From: an uncultured Oscillospiraceae bacterium
Lineage (GTDB): Bacteria > Bacillota > Clostridia > Oscillospirales > Ruminococcaceae
Assembly (NCBI GenBank): GCA_934446565.1
Contig: CAKSEO010000026.1
Location: forward strand, 1 to 38,415
Direction of reading: 5' to 3'
DNA length: 38,415 bases
The notes under the pieces were generated by a model. That model was not told the origin of the DNA. It was given only the letters and a program-made list of their open reading frames with translations, and ran no database searches. Both the position numbers and the translations under genes were made by a program. Positions within the stretch are counted from its first letter, which is position 1, and each line of letters opens with the position of its first letter. Positions 10,901-17,616 of this stretch are shown here, one piece after another.

Positions 10901-11974
10901 GCGCTGCAAAACGTTGTTCTTGCAAAGACCGGGCACACTCCCGGCGAAGCGGTCAGGGAGAACGAAATCCCCGCGTCCTGCACCGCGGACGGCTCCTATG
11001 ACGAAGTGACTTACTGCACGGTTTGCAGTGAAAAGCTCTCAACAGAGCGCCGCACTGTTCCGGCGGCGGGACACAAATGGTCTGAAAAATATGGGGCAGA
11101 CAAATCGGGTCACTGGCATATCTGCGAGGTGTGCGGTGCGGTATCCGACATTGAAGACCACGTTTCCGGCGGCGCGGCGACATATGCAAAGCCAGAGCTG
11201 TGCACAATCTGCGGCTACGAAATGTCTCCGAGGAAAACCTCCACAGGCGGTAACTCCTCCGGTGGAACCGCAAGGCCCTCCAGACCTGCGGCAGCCACGG
11301 AAACGCAGCCCGGCATAAACGGCGTTCAGAAGTCCTGGGCGGACATCGCGGCTGACCTCATGAAGCAGGGCGGCGGAAGCGCGGTGATCTCGCTCAACGG
11401 CGAAACCACCGTCCCTGCGGACGTGATAAAGGCGATAGCCAACAGCAGGATAAAGGCGGAATTCATTATCGACAGTATAAAGAGCTGGATCATTGACGGC
11501 GCGGCGATAAAGTCTGCTTCTGCCGCAGATTTTACCGTGCTCCCCGGAAACTCCGACAGGAGCGGGCTGCGCGGAGTTTTCGGCGCTGACCTGAAAATAA
11601 GCGGCACGGGTATCCCGGCTGAACTAAAGCTGACGTTCCGCAGGGAGTTTGCGGGTCAGTTCGCGAACGTGTACCGTCTGACGGACGGCGGTCTGGAATT
11701 CAGTAGCTGCACGCGGATAGCCGTGGACGGAACAGCGGCGATACCCGGTGCGTACACTGGCGGCGAGTATGTCGTTATGGTGTGCGAATACAGCGACCTG
11801 CCCGGGGATTTCAACAACGACGGCATAACGAACGCGCTGGACGCAGCTATGATATTAAAGGATATCGTGGGATTATCCAGGGGCGAGAATCCACGCATGG
11901 CGGACTTCAACGGCGACGGCGTGATGAACGCGCTGGACGCTTCCACGATACTCAGGGCGATAGTGGCTGAGTAA
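4982..11974 (+). CDS. Giant secreted GLUG-repeat, Ig-like and dockerin protein
   Basis: The 2330-residue protein starts at the ATG at 4982, 8 bases after GGAGG; upstream in-frame codons lack a ribosome site. A signal peptide or anchor (KKR-type N-terminus, LAIIALIAALFVI) is followed by four GLUG-type blocks beginning at about residues 37, 368, 744 and 1044. Blocks 2-4 open with a Y(N/Y)FGTExxPDWD-like cap, and each contains repeats of the form GGICGxSxGTIxxCxNxGxVTG. Residues about 1300-1850 hold MBG/YDG-like beta domains (YNG...GTYTVxxDIAxGENYxAA...WxFTI). About 1943-2082 is a Cys-rich segment with CxxC pairs. A Ser/Gly/Pro linker precedes a module shared with the 398-3403 protein, and a dockerin (DFNNDGITNALDA, DFNGDGVMNALDA) ends the protein. 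A surface or extracellular adhesin-scaffold role is inferred; no enzyme domain is seen. Confidence 0.9.
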   Translation: MTAKRMRLMTAGLAIIALIAALFVINPGLGRSASAAWDGTAAKGFESGNGDNSDPYIIKTAEQLAFLAEQVNGGETYQGKYFQLEADLDLSGSEWTPIGIGERETGGSTVTKPFAGTFDGNNHKISGLTLTAGLDGQGLFGCSSGMIRNLGTDSGNLSIGSAERTGAICGYSTGTIENCWNSADITGSTEGGKYVGGICGYSTGTISGCLNMGDITANSFIGGICGNTAGSTQISNCFNSGSITGKEQIGGIAGINLNYIAFCINAGELTGEKSVYAVSHSDKVNGNMYARIANSYYNSDVFSSAGGDKEVTGISTGALCGSILNKYNFGENLWESGSITPDGSGKAQMTYVRLKNIPAAPAAMEREVFNFGTESDPDWDTYTLITEAQQFVDIGADKAKWNQNYVLGNDIDLESRTDVKIIENYYGKFSGNGHSIKNVYINEPEKSQVALFGEVNSGSVIRDLTLDGGSIYGKESVAGIAVVNNGSLINCTNSCSVSGDIGDIGLIGGVCAYSEGTLISCRNTGSVSCTAGTHDEGRTTGGVCGYSYGKISGCYNSGTVESPKQAGGVCGSSSGGEIKNCYNSGAVSGTKNVGGICGTGNSSSLSGCFNSGEVTGTGNIGGICGSVSGYESNGHEIVSSVSGCANTGKVSGSGSLGGVCGNGGDHSSFTDCIYSSGSGPTAIGGKDDVSGSVSSAPAEEVISSFKPESWTEGYARETVAGRKKTILRADPVPAGAKQEETRLEYYNFGTEASPDWDSYTEISTEQELLALAGDNTKWGGNYILAGDIQLTGGSFSPIGTETVPFSGKFSGNGHVLTNVKISAAGDYSGLFGYNTGTITYVGIESGEISGGNCTGSICGLNAGTITGCYNNAPVTGKESAGGVCGKNSGTVQMSYNTGAVTGILKTGGVCGESTDGSTLANCYNTGMLVGDSVVGGICGSAGSSADVSCSFSMAEICGNSKVGGIVGTGSSTKCYYSNDLFLVNDFGGPVKTKDLTSRQSGFSRDIWETGSYTTGTENGRYRSDNYTLISLKGVGKAQSGELRMYNYFTLNRDSWRYYNPITTADEFEKLTQNSAMWRRNYVLQSDIDLSGRNITPIGNEVTPYYAFFSGDGHKISNLVIDLPDSDNVGLFGYVSGWVYDIITENGSITGRNNVGGIIGHASDTKGRCVNGNAVSGVRNVGGICGESSTTTIDCINIGTVTGTDNVGAICGSENNTVQNCWYNSDTSGARGIAGADLEGAAQGLTTLQMTSADALTTMGLDSTLWTKKANDKAAGIAYYPSLREDSAPSIGYKSGVILEHSSADSPAYLGTADFTVYSLVKFDGVPQAYSDTALTAGSGSFTVTLNDKEVVAATALPDGAKTNVTTSALPAAGDDCRFVLNYSGADSSFIADTSADCTVKVEKLALTAADLEFAPPSYLKYNGAAKEAKITVKSGITGAGDITLKYYRDGAESDPVIPGTYTVTADIADGENYKAAVLSGGWEFTIAKGDITADLFTFTVPENCRYDGEGKPVSVTVNDGTEGVGEITLHYLSSTGGEIAVPVKPETIKVLIDVAEGEYYNAANGIGGWLYTIYYGTPVADDFIFHAPADTEYTGLPLAAAIEARRFSDGSETGMGEITAVKYYLDGVLTEPIAPGTYTVKIDVAKGECYLAASDVTSPDWTFTITPAALTADGSGTASGTFGDSLGSLSVSGLKAMLGTDEIPGRWALSGGDIPNVGDTGKYTAVFTADIHPEYYMPLTADVTLDIAKAQAPVAADIALSCNWGSREEKSVSLGGLPENTGEIRPASIAVTDVNGILAADSARYSDGKLFFTLGGNTAESIGNTAEITVTLSTQNYTDFTFRITVTLAAKGDQQAPLQSDFRIELTSSGSDITAEIVTGLSGVEFSFDGSDWGSENAAPVGHDELVTGYIRFAETDSLNPSQAVSLTLKSGHGELTRHGRSEPGCISDGNAEYWECGLCTRYFLDEAGTQETALQNVVLAKTGHTPGEAVRENEIPASCTADGSYDEVTYCTVCSEKLSTERRTVPAAGHKWSEKYGADKSGHWHICEVCGAVSDIEDHVSGGAATYAKPELCTICGYEMSPRKTSTGGNSSGGTARPSRPAAATETQPGINGVQKSWADIAADLMKQGGGSAVISLNGETTVPADVIKAIANSRIKAEFIIDSIKSWIIDGAAIKSASAADFTVLPGNSDRSGLRGVFGADLKISGTGIPAELKLTFRREFAGQFANVYRLTDGGLEFSSCTRIAVDGTAAIPGAYTGGEYVVMVCEYSDLPGDFNNDGITNALDAAMILKDIVGLSRGENPRMADFNGDGVMNALDASTILRAIVAE

Positions 11975-11988
11975 TTTAACTTATGTCA

Positions 11989-12026
11989 TAAAAAGGCGGC
12001 TTTGGTTTTCCTGAAGCCGCCTTTTT
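11989..12026 (+). terminator. Intrinsic terminator after the GLUG/dockerin gene
   Basis: AAAAGGCGGCTT and AAGCCGCCTTTT form a strong stem with a 10-base loop, ending in a T-run, 15 bases after the stop codon. Confidence 0.9.
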
Positions 12027-12028
12027 GG

Positions 12029-12088
12029 CTATGAAATCATCGGGAATCCAGGCGTTATCTCCAGGCTGAACAGCGACGTTCCGCCCTG
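12029..12088 (-). pseudogene. C-terminal tail of a further serine recombinase copy
   Basis: On the minus strand the codons GGTSLFSLEITPGFPMIS then TAG parallel the last residues of the intact recombinase at 29030 (GGSSPRFSLEIVPRFPP). Only about 20 codons survive between the terminator and a transposon end at 12110. It is distinct from copy 2, whose own tail ends at 12308. Confidence 0.6.
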
Positions 12089-12109
12089 CCCATTTTTGCT
12101 TTTCGCACC

Positions 12110-12126
12110 GGTTTTCAGAGGTTTCC
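12110..12126 (+). repeat. Orphan transposon/MITE end, right orientation
   Basis: GGTTTTCAGAGGTTTCC resembles the MITE terminal repeat (GGTTTTTAGAGGCTACC). It directly borders the truncated recombinase tail. The usual ATAA flank is absent here. Confidence 0.5.
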
Positions 12127-12150
12127 TTTTTTATACTCGGTCTTTTGTTT

Positions 12151-12197
12151 ACTATAATGATGTATGGTATCATGTATACGTCCGGCGTCATTATAGT
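12151..12197 (+). other. Complete att-like site with inverted arms
   Basis: The left arm ACTATAATGATG and right arm CGTCATTATAGT are inverted repeats around ATGGTATCATGTATACGTC. The right half recurs at 3993-4018 and the left half at 23729-23763. It sits about 110 bases from the 3' end of recombinase pseudogene copy 2. Palindromic arms around a short core fit an attP of a large serine integrase, but a different regulatory palindrome cannot be excluded. The following 110 bases to 12308 hold a small GC hairpin near 12274-12292 and no gene. Confidence 0.5.
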
Positions 12198-12307
12198 CAT
12201 TCGGAGATCGGTTTACAGGAACTTCTTCCTTGTAAGTATACAGCACATTACCCGGTCGGAGATAAATCCCCGCAGGGGCTTCGGGGAATACAGCCTTCCG
12301 ATCTCTT

Positions 12308-13423
12308 TTAATTTATTTCCCGAAAAAGCGGCGTCACGTTAAGCGTGAAATTACACCTGTCAGCGTTTCCCCTGGTGTTGCGTTCCGTTTTTATGTATTC
12401 AACCCGGCTGATTATCGTCTTTAGCAGGTGGTTTTTCTCCTCCGGTGTGGACTGCGCGTAAATATCCATCACACGCTCCGTCCTGGGGATTATCTGCGCA
12501 TAAAGCTGCCGATCGCCATCAGCCTCGCTGACTGCCTGCTCAGCCTGCCGCAAATACCGCAGTACACCAGCCCGGACAACGGATTTCGCAGCTCTGTGTT
12601 TTCCTTTTTGTGCGGTATCCGCCGGCTGTTCAGAAATTGCTGCGCCCGGTCGAATTCCTCCTCGCTTATCAGCGCCGGGTGCAGTCCCTGTGCGATTATA
12701 CAGTCGGGATCTTCACGCCGACGTGTCGTAACGATACCGTAGAATATCCCTGATCGAAGCGCTGCTCCATGATTTTCCCTTTCGCGGGGTCACACCCATC
12801 ATATCGAGCCGTCTTGCGATGGCGTTGCAGCCCATTCCGCTGATGCACATGGAGTATATCTGTTTCACAATGTCGCTTTCGGAATTCGGCGACAGTGTAA
12901 ATCCTCGTCCCCTTTCGACTTTGACTTTATCATAACCGTAGGGTGGCGTGCTTCCGATAAAATGTCCCTCCTTTACGGAAGCGATACGCCCTCGCTTTAT
13001 TCGCCGGGAAATCGCCTTGTATTCCCGTCGTGCCATGAACAGCTCAAAATCAACGTATTCCTCATCGCTTTCACGGCTCTGGTCGTACACCTTTGACGGC
13101 GTGATTATCAGCGTCCCGGAGATACGGAATGTGTTCGACACCATCGCCTGGTCTGCGCTGTTTCCTCTTGCCAGGCGGTCTATTTCCATGCAGAGTACTC
13201 CCGTCCAGCGCCCCTGCTCCACCTCCCGCAGAAGCTGCTTCATTTTCGGACGTGCATCAATGCTTTCGCCGGATATGATCTCTTCGTAAACAGCGCCTAT
13301 TTCCAGTCCGTGCCGAGCCGCATAGTCGATAAGCGCCGCCCGGTGCCTTGCCAGTGTTTCGCCCTGTCCCATGGCTTCTGCGTCAAGGTCTGCCCGGAAT
13401 TTTCGCAGGTAAACAGCGTACAT
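12308..13423 (-). pseudogene. Large serine recombinase pseudogene, copy 2 (catalytic Ser lost)
   Basis: The N-terminal part (ATG at 13423) covers the resolvase domain and part of the recombinase domain up to about residue 230. The motif that should read YLRKSRADLD is YLRKFRADLD, so the catalytic serine is Phe (a TCC to TTC change). Near 12720 a deletion and frameshift interrupt the gene. A shifted frame then continues with IIAQGLHPALISEEEFDRAQ and NPLSGLVYCGICGRL, the first zinc-ribbon cysteines. A second deletion fuses this to the coiled coil RQAEQAVSEADGDRQLYAQ and the tail ending at 12308. Alignment by eye with the copy at 29030 gives the order of parts. It cannot be active. Confidence 0.9.
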
Positions 13424-13626
13424 TGCTGGCACACAGGCATTTCACGACTGCTCCGCAGATCTCCACGGAGTTGTCGGAGCTGCAATTCCTGCGCTATCTG
13501 CTCGGCAGTGCTCCTCATGTTCTCACGACGAACGGCAAGCTCCTGATCGCTGGAGTTTATATACCCATCGTCGCTGAAATTCACAGCGGCATCGCATGAA
13601 GAAGTGCAGGATAATATCATGCCCAT
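13297..13626 (-). CDS. Small companion ORF of recombinase copy 2, stop codon lost
   Basis: GAGGTG, six bases, then ATG (13626) opens a frame beginning MGMILSCTSSCDAAVNF. It contains QELAVRRENMRSTAEQIAQEL, a charged helix resembling DELSRRRNEFLRTAARLLWE of the companion of the intact recombinase at 30550. In copy 1 the equivalent frame stops with TAG 2 bases before the recombinase ATG. Here that codon is CAG (13426-13428), so the frame runs on into the recombinase gene in another frame to 13297. The first 66 codons are probably the original protein. Function is unknown; expression is doubtful because the partner gene is dead. Confidence 0.5.
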   Translation of the reverse strand: MGMILSCTSSCDAAVNFSDDGYINSSDQELAVRRENMRSTAEQIAQELQLRQLRGDLRSSREMPVCQQCTLFTCENSGQTLTQKPWDRAKHWQGTGRRLSTMRLGTDWK

Positions 13627-13708
13627 ATTCATCACCTCGCTTGATTATATGGCGTATTGGCTGTACAGTATCTCCTTTCCTGGGCACTTAATAAACGATG
13701 ATGTATAA

Positions 13709-13724
13709 GGTCACCTCTAAAAAC
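13709..13724 (+). repeat. Orphan transposon/MITE end, left orientation
   Basis: ATAA followed by GGTCACCTCTAAAAAC matches the left end of the MITE at 19657 (GGTAACCTCTAAAAACC). It lies directly upstream of the promoter at 13758. Confidence 0.6.
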
Positions 13725-13757
13725 TTGACGCATATCAGTCTGTTTTGGTTTTACCTC

Positions 13758-13786
13758 TTGATTTTTTTTGTAATTTATGTTATACT
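13758..13786 (+). promoter_or_regulatory. Promoter of the 14012-17355 gene group
   Basis: TTGATT (13758-13763), 17 bases and TATACT (13781-13786) match sigma-A well. This predicts an unusually long leader of about 220 bases before the lipoprotein ATG. Confidence 0.7.
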
Positions 13787-13884
13787 TTATACAAATTAAT
13801 TTCTTTCTGTAATTTTCAGGCATTAAATATATCGCCGCAAGATTTGCAGTGCGTGTTTACAATAAGCAATGTCTATTTATTAGG

Positions 13885-13944
13885 AGTAATAGCACTGGGC
13901 AGCGTATTGATTCAGCAGACGCTCAGAAACCGTGCACTATTACT
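13885..13944 (+). other. Long-range hairpin in the 5' leader
   Basis: AGTAATAG (13885-13892) pairs perfectly with CTATTACT (13937-13944), and CAC/GTG extend the stem with a small bulge. It lies in the leader before 14012. No known riboswitch consensus was recognised. The short reading frame through it has no ribosome site. Confidence 0.35.
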
Positions 13945-14011
13945 TGGGAAGATAAATCCGTTCCACCTGCCCGCCATTTGCTAACATGAGAATTTCAGGA
14001 GGTGACCAAGC

Positions 14012-14881
14012 ATGAAAAAGAACTATAAATGCAGGGTGACAATAATTATGACGATTCTATCACTCCTTTTCGGATGCAGCGGAAATAAAAAATACAATGC
14101 CGGTGACATTGTCGGTACCAGTACCTCATATTACGGCACGGAGTGCAATCCGGTGTATGCATTCTCCCTGCAAAAGCAGGACGAAAACTGGCTTTTTTCC
14201 GCTAGCTGCTATGTGCAGAGTAAGGAAGGTCGGTATACATCTTTCGATTCATTCCCTATTCCGGCTGAAGACGCGGAGGGATTTCTTGAGATCATCAGAG
14301 AGGAAGACGAGATCAGCCGGCTCAGCAAATACCGACCACTGAGTATTCTCCATGCAGCCGACGCACCGTCAAACAGCTCCGTAATGACTTTTTCCGATGG
14401 AAACAGCATAGAAAAGGAAACCGCTTTCTGCGACAAGGCGCTCAGATATCTCTATTCTCTTGCAGAAAAGCACTATGAGACGGCAGAAAACGTTGAAATA
14501 ACGTCTGTCTTTGTGAGCTGCAGCAGCATGGATCATTCCTCTTCATACTCATATACGCTTGAAAAGGATGAAAACACCTGGTATTTTTCGTTCGACGCGG
14601 TGATCGACGGCAGCGGCGCACATACAGAAGTTGAAAGACAAAAGATAAGTGAAAACGACGCAGAGGAAATACTCCGGATCATAAAAGAGACGCAGCTCAT
14701 AACAATGGTCAGACAGTATGAGGAGCCGGACGACGATGGCTTGATTGCTCTTGATGAAACCACATACAGACTCTCGTTTGACTTTACGGACGGTACATCA
14801 AAATCCGCACCGATAGAAGCAGGAGAAGAACTCATCAGCGCTTTCTATGCACTTGCAGCAGAAAATATACATCAAGGCTGA
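14012..14881 (+). CDS. Exported lipoprotein with a duplicated domain, function unknown
   Basis: The 289-residue product starts with a lipoprotein signal; the lipobox LLFGC places the lipidated Cys at residue 22. Ribosome site AGGAGG lies 9 bases before the ATG. The mature part seems to consist of two related halves (about 30-155 and 160-289). Each has a beta-like stretch containing (S/T)xxYxxxLxK(Q/D)ExxWxFS, then a helix-like DAExxLxII(R/K)E. No family was recognised. It is first in a same-strand group of four genes transcribed from the promoter at 13758. Confidence 0.8.
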   Translation: MKKNYKCRVTIIMTILSLLFGCSGNKKYNAGDIVGTSTSYYGTECNPVYAFSLQKQDENWLFSASCYVQSKEGRYTSFDSFPIPAEDAEGFLEIIREEDEISRLSKYRPLSILHAADAPSNSSVMTFSDGNSIEKETAFCDKALRYLYSLAEKHYETAENVEITSVFVSCSSMDHSSSYSYTLEKDENTWYFSFDAVIDGSGAHTEVERQKISENDAEEILRIIKETQLITMVRQYEEPDDDGLIALDETTYRLSFDFTDGTSKSAPIEAGEELISAFYALAAENIHQG

Positions 14882-14995
14882 TAATCCTTATTATGCAGAA
14901 AAGACCCGCATGTAACTCTTTGGATCAAGAAAACGAATCCGCTCTGAGAACCGCCCCGAAACGGGGAGAAAGGAAAGCTTTCGCCCGTCGAAGCT

Positions 14996-16282
14996 ATGGT
15001 AAAGATCATGAACAGAATTACTTCTCTCATCTCGGCGATATCTATCTTTATTTCCTGCATTGCCGGATACAGAATCGAAAACGCTGAATTTGACGACCTG
15101 GAAGCTCTCGCAATATCCGCCGCCCTTTCCTACCGCACACTGGCATGGAACGGCAGCATTGACACGGACACGCCGGAGTTCGCATGGAGCACGGCGGGCT
15201 GGTATGCGGCATACAAGGCGAATCTCGAATTTTCAGACGACGCCGTGCTGTCCGGGGACCAGCTGAAGGAAATTCAGAATGTCATACTGAGCGGTGAGGC
15301 TGCCGCTGCTCCTCCGGATACAGTCAGCACAAAACGCGTGGTCAAAGACGGCAAAACCTGCTGGGAATTCCCCGAAATCAACGAATATTTTCGTTCGTAT
15401 CTCGGAGTTTCCTCTGAGGTGAACTGTGAGAAAACCGGAGACAGCACATTCGTAGTCACGATACGCGAGCATCTGCGCTTCAACGCAGTCGAGGAGATCG
15501 TATTCAGCATCGGGTTCAATAAGGAAAACGACGGCTATTCACTCTCCGAGTTCAGCCGCAGCGAGTTTTACGACCTTGATTTTACGCCGGAACTTCTTCA
15601 TGACGCAAATCTTCTTTCAAACCTGCTCCCGATATATGAGAATCTCACCATTACCGAGGATTATTCAAACGGATTCGGGGCGATCTCCCATGCAGTCAAA
15701 ACTGACAACGGATATGCTTTCTGGATTGATGGAGGGTCAGTTGGACACTATGATGAGTACAGCTTTTACACCAACGACAACGGCAAGGTCAGCGTAATGC
15801 CTGCCGACACTTCGCCCGAATGGCTCGATGATTATGTCGCCAACATGATGCTTCCGGGCGATGGAGCGGACTTTATCCGCCTCACCTGCACTCAGGAAGA
15901 AGAAATATTCTTCATAGATTATGGTTCTTCAAGCACCGTATATACTGTTGACCGCGGAACTCTCGCACTGAAGAAGGTCGAGTCGTTCGATGAAAATGAC
16001 GTGTCATACTACACGGCAAGATTTGACTATGGCAAGAAAGTTACCGAGCCGGATACGATCGCAGCGTGGAAAAAGCCGCTGCGCACCGTGACGCTCAACC
16101 TGCTCTACTCTGATGGCAGAACGGTAAGACAATCTTTCCGGATTCCCTCGGACTGGGAGTTTGATGCGGCTGAATACTGCCGGTGGGGCACGGTGTACAT
16201 GGATAAAGGCTGCACCAAACCGTATAAATATCCTGGGAACGGGATAAACTACACACTTTATGTCTGCGAAGGCGCAGGCTGA
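14996..16282 (+). CDS. Exported or membrane-anchored protein of unknown function
   Basis: The 428-residue frame begins with a hydrophobic segment (ITSLISAISIFISCIAGY) typical of a signal peptide or anchor. It continues as a soluble, acidic, aromatic-rich domain. The start is uncertain: ATG at 14996 and ATG at 15008 are both in frame, and neither has a good ribosome site at normal distance (AAAGGA lies about 20 bases upstream, beside the palindrome GAAAGCTTTC). The gap to the upstream lipoprotein is 114 bases. No motif or family was recognised. The C-terminal part resembles a repeated beta fold with a YDEYSFYTNDNGKVSVM segment. Confidence 0.75.
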   Translation: MVKIMNRITSLISAISIFISCIAGYRIENAEFDDLEALAISAALSYRTLAWNGSIDTDTPEFAWSTAGWYAAYKANLEFSDDAVLSGDQLKEIQNVILSGEAAAAPPDTVSTKRVVKDGKTCWEFPEINEYFRSYLGVSSEVNCEKTGDSTFVVTIREHLRFNAVEEIVFSIGFNKENDGYSLSEFSRSEFYDLDFTPELLHDANLLSNLLPIYENLTITEDYSNGFGAISHAVKTDNGYAFWIDGGSVGHYDEYSFYTNDNGKVSVMPADTSPEWLDDYVANMMLPGDGADFIRLTCTQEEEIFFIDYGSSSTVYTVDRGTLALKKVESFDENDVSYYTARFDYGKKVTEPDTIAAWKKPLRTVTLNLLYSDGRTVRQSFRIPSDWEFDAAEYCRWGTVYMDKGCTKPYKYPGNGINYTLYVCEGAG

Positions 16283-16313
16283 AGTCATAATTCATTCTGA
16301 AAGGAGTTTAACA

Positions 16314-16895
16314 ATGGGAATCTTCGACAAACTTAAAAGCACGGCCAATCAGGCGATCAACACAGCCGCAAACTCGGCAGCGTCTGCAATAGGCTCAAAA
16401 CGTGAGACTTTCACCTTCACCGCGCTTCCCGAAAGCCTGGCGGAGATGCAGGCGCTTCCGGAGGCTTGCATGGATTCGCCGTTCAAGACGGCAGCCCTGA
16501 CTGTCCTCGCACTTTGCGCTTATGCGGCTGACAAGAATATCGGCACTGAGATGCTGAATTTCCTGCGCGGACCGCGCCCCCTGAACGGACAGGAGATATC
16601 TTTCCTGAATGACCGGTTCCGCGATGGAAAGACGTATCTGCCATTCACTTACTTCGCCGGCTCGACGCCTGAGAACAACTATACTCCTGCACAGCCATAT
16701 TCGATCGTTATAGAATCGAATCACGTATCCGGTCAGGAGCCTGGCTACATGAAGCTCTTTATTCCCTGCGGAGGGGCGGATTCCCCACGGCCGATAAAAC
16801 TGCGTCAGCGTGGTTCTGATGGTAAATGGTTCCTGTGGGAACAGTATCTGCTGACAGGCGTCCGCACGCCGAAATCTGAGGACCCATGGGCATAA
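16314..16895 (+). CDS. Conserved hypothetical protein, DUF6935-like
   Basis: 193 residues, starting at the ATG at 16314, nine bases after AAAGGAG. It opens GIFDKLKSTANQAINTAANS, an amphipathic helix. A conserved-looking core follows (FTALPESLAEMQALPE, SPFKTAALTVLALCAYA, FLRGPRPLNGQEISFLNDR, IESNHVSGQEPGYMKLFIPCGGADSPRP). I recall this pattern from small proteins of Clostridia labelled DUF6935; the match is from memory and not verified. No signal peptide is present, so it is probably cytosolic. It sits 31 bases after the upstream gene and 52 before the next, consistent with an operon. Confidence 0.75.
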   Translation: MGIFDKLKSTANQAINTAANSAASAIGSKRETFTFTALPESLAEMQALPEACMDSPFKTAALTVLALCAYAADKNIGTEMLNFLRGPRPLNGQEISFLNDRFRDGKTYLPFTYFAGSTPENNYTPAQPYSIVIESNHVSGQEPGYMKLFIPCGGADSPRPIKLRQRGSDGKWFLWEQYLLTGVRTPKSEDPWA

Positions 16896-16947
16896 CTCGT
16901 TTGATGGATCAATGAGCTATATACTAATTGACAAAGGAGGCGTCACA

Positions 16948-17355
16948 ATGAACATTATCGGGAAATGGAAAGTCAGGGAATTACTGTTCCCAGCTGACGA
17001 CGGTACGGTGTCCTACACGCCGGACAATCTTCCTGAGGGAGATTGCGCTGACGAGATCATCATGATGCTCACGAACAGGATCGAATTTACCGAAGACGGC
17101 TTAATGAACACGCTTATGCGCGTTCCTGAGGATAAGCTCGAATTGGCAAAGTCGCAGGGCGCCGTGATCGACGAGGACGGATTCGCACCGATTGAACAGA
17201 CCACGTGGAAAGAGGAGAACGGAAAGTTCTTCTATGACACCAAGGTCGAGGGTGAAGTTCTGGGAGAGACTGTAGACCCGTTCGCCGAAATACCGGTGGA
17301 TGAGAACGGATATCTGACCATCGCATTCGGCACGATGATCCTTGAGCGTGTGTAA
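16948..17355 (+). CDS. Small lipocalin-like hypothetical protein
   Basis: The 135-residue product starts at the ATG at 16948, seven bases after AAAGGAGG; the upstream in-frame ATG at 16912 has no such site. It starts MNIIGKWKV and alternates short beta-like stretches (IEFTEDGLMNTLMRVP, TTWKEENGKFFYDTK, YLTIAFGTMILERV). This resembles small lipocalin-like 'GxW' proteins that measure response to a ligand, but no family is certain. It is last in the four-gene group and followed by a terminator. Confidence 0.75.
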   Translation: MNIIGKWKVRELLFPADDGTVSYTPDNLPEGDCADEIIMMLTNRIEFTEDGLMNTLMRVPEDKLELAKSQGAVIDEDGFAPIEQTTWKEENGKFFYDTKVEGEVLGETVDPFAEIPVDENGYLTIAFGTMILERV

Positions 17356-17480
17356 GACGGATCTGGTTCAGACAGACCGTTATCAGAGGTGTGCTCACAG
17401 CGCCCAGACTGGCTGCTTTCAGCACATACGGAAAACACATCTTTGATGGCACAGTAAGATTCACAAAGCAGGCATAATAC

Positions 17481-17515
17481 AAAAGAGAGCGGACATTGTA
17501 AGTCAGCTCTCTTTT
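17481..17515. terminator. Bidirectional terminator between convergent operons
   Basis: AAAAGAGAGC and GCTCTCTTTT form a 10-bp stem flanked by A and T runs on both sides. It lies between the rightward gene ending at 17355 and the leftward gene ending at 17617. The remaining 100 bases up to 17616 show nothing further. Confidence 0.85.
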
Positions 17516-17616
17516 CTGTGTGCATGGAATATAAGGCGGCGCTTGGCAAGCGTTATTTATCGGGGCTGAATATTTCACGCTTTAATAACATCGTCTTCCA
17601 CGACTGCATTATCGTG

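Noticed and set aside
12110..13724. A composite transposon bounded by the ends at 12110 and 13709
   Set aside because: The two ends face the wrong way relative to each other (right-type end on the left, left-type end on the right), so they do not bound one element.
13745..13984. 79-codon frame before the 14012 lipoprotein
   Set aside because: It starts at the promoter -35 region, has no ribosome site, and overlaps a probable structured leader.
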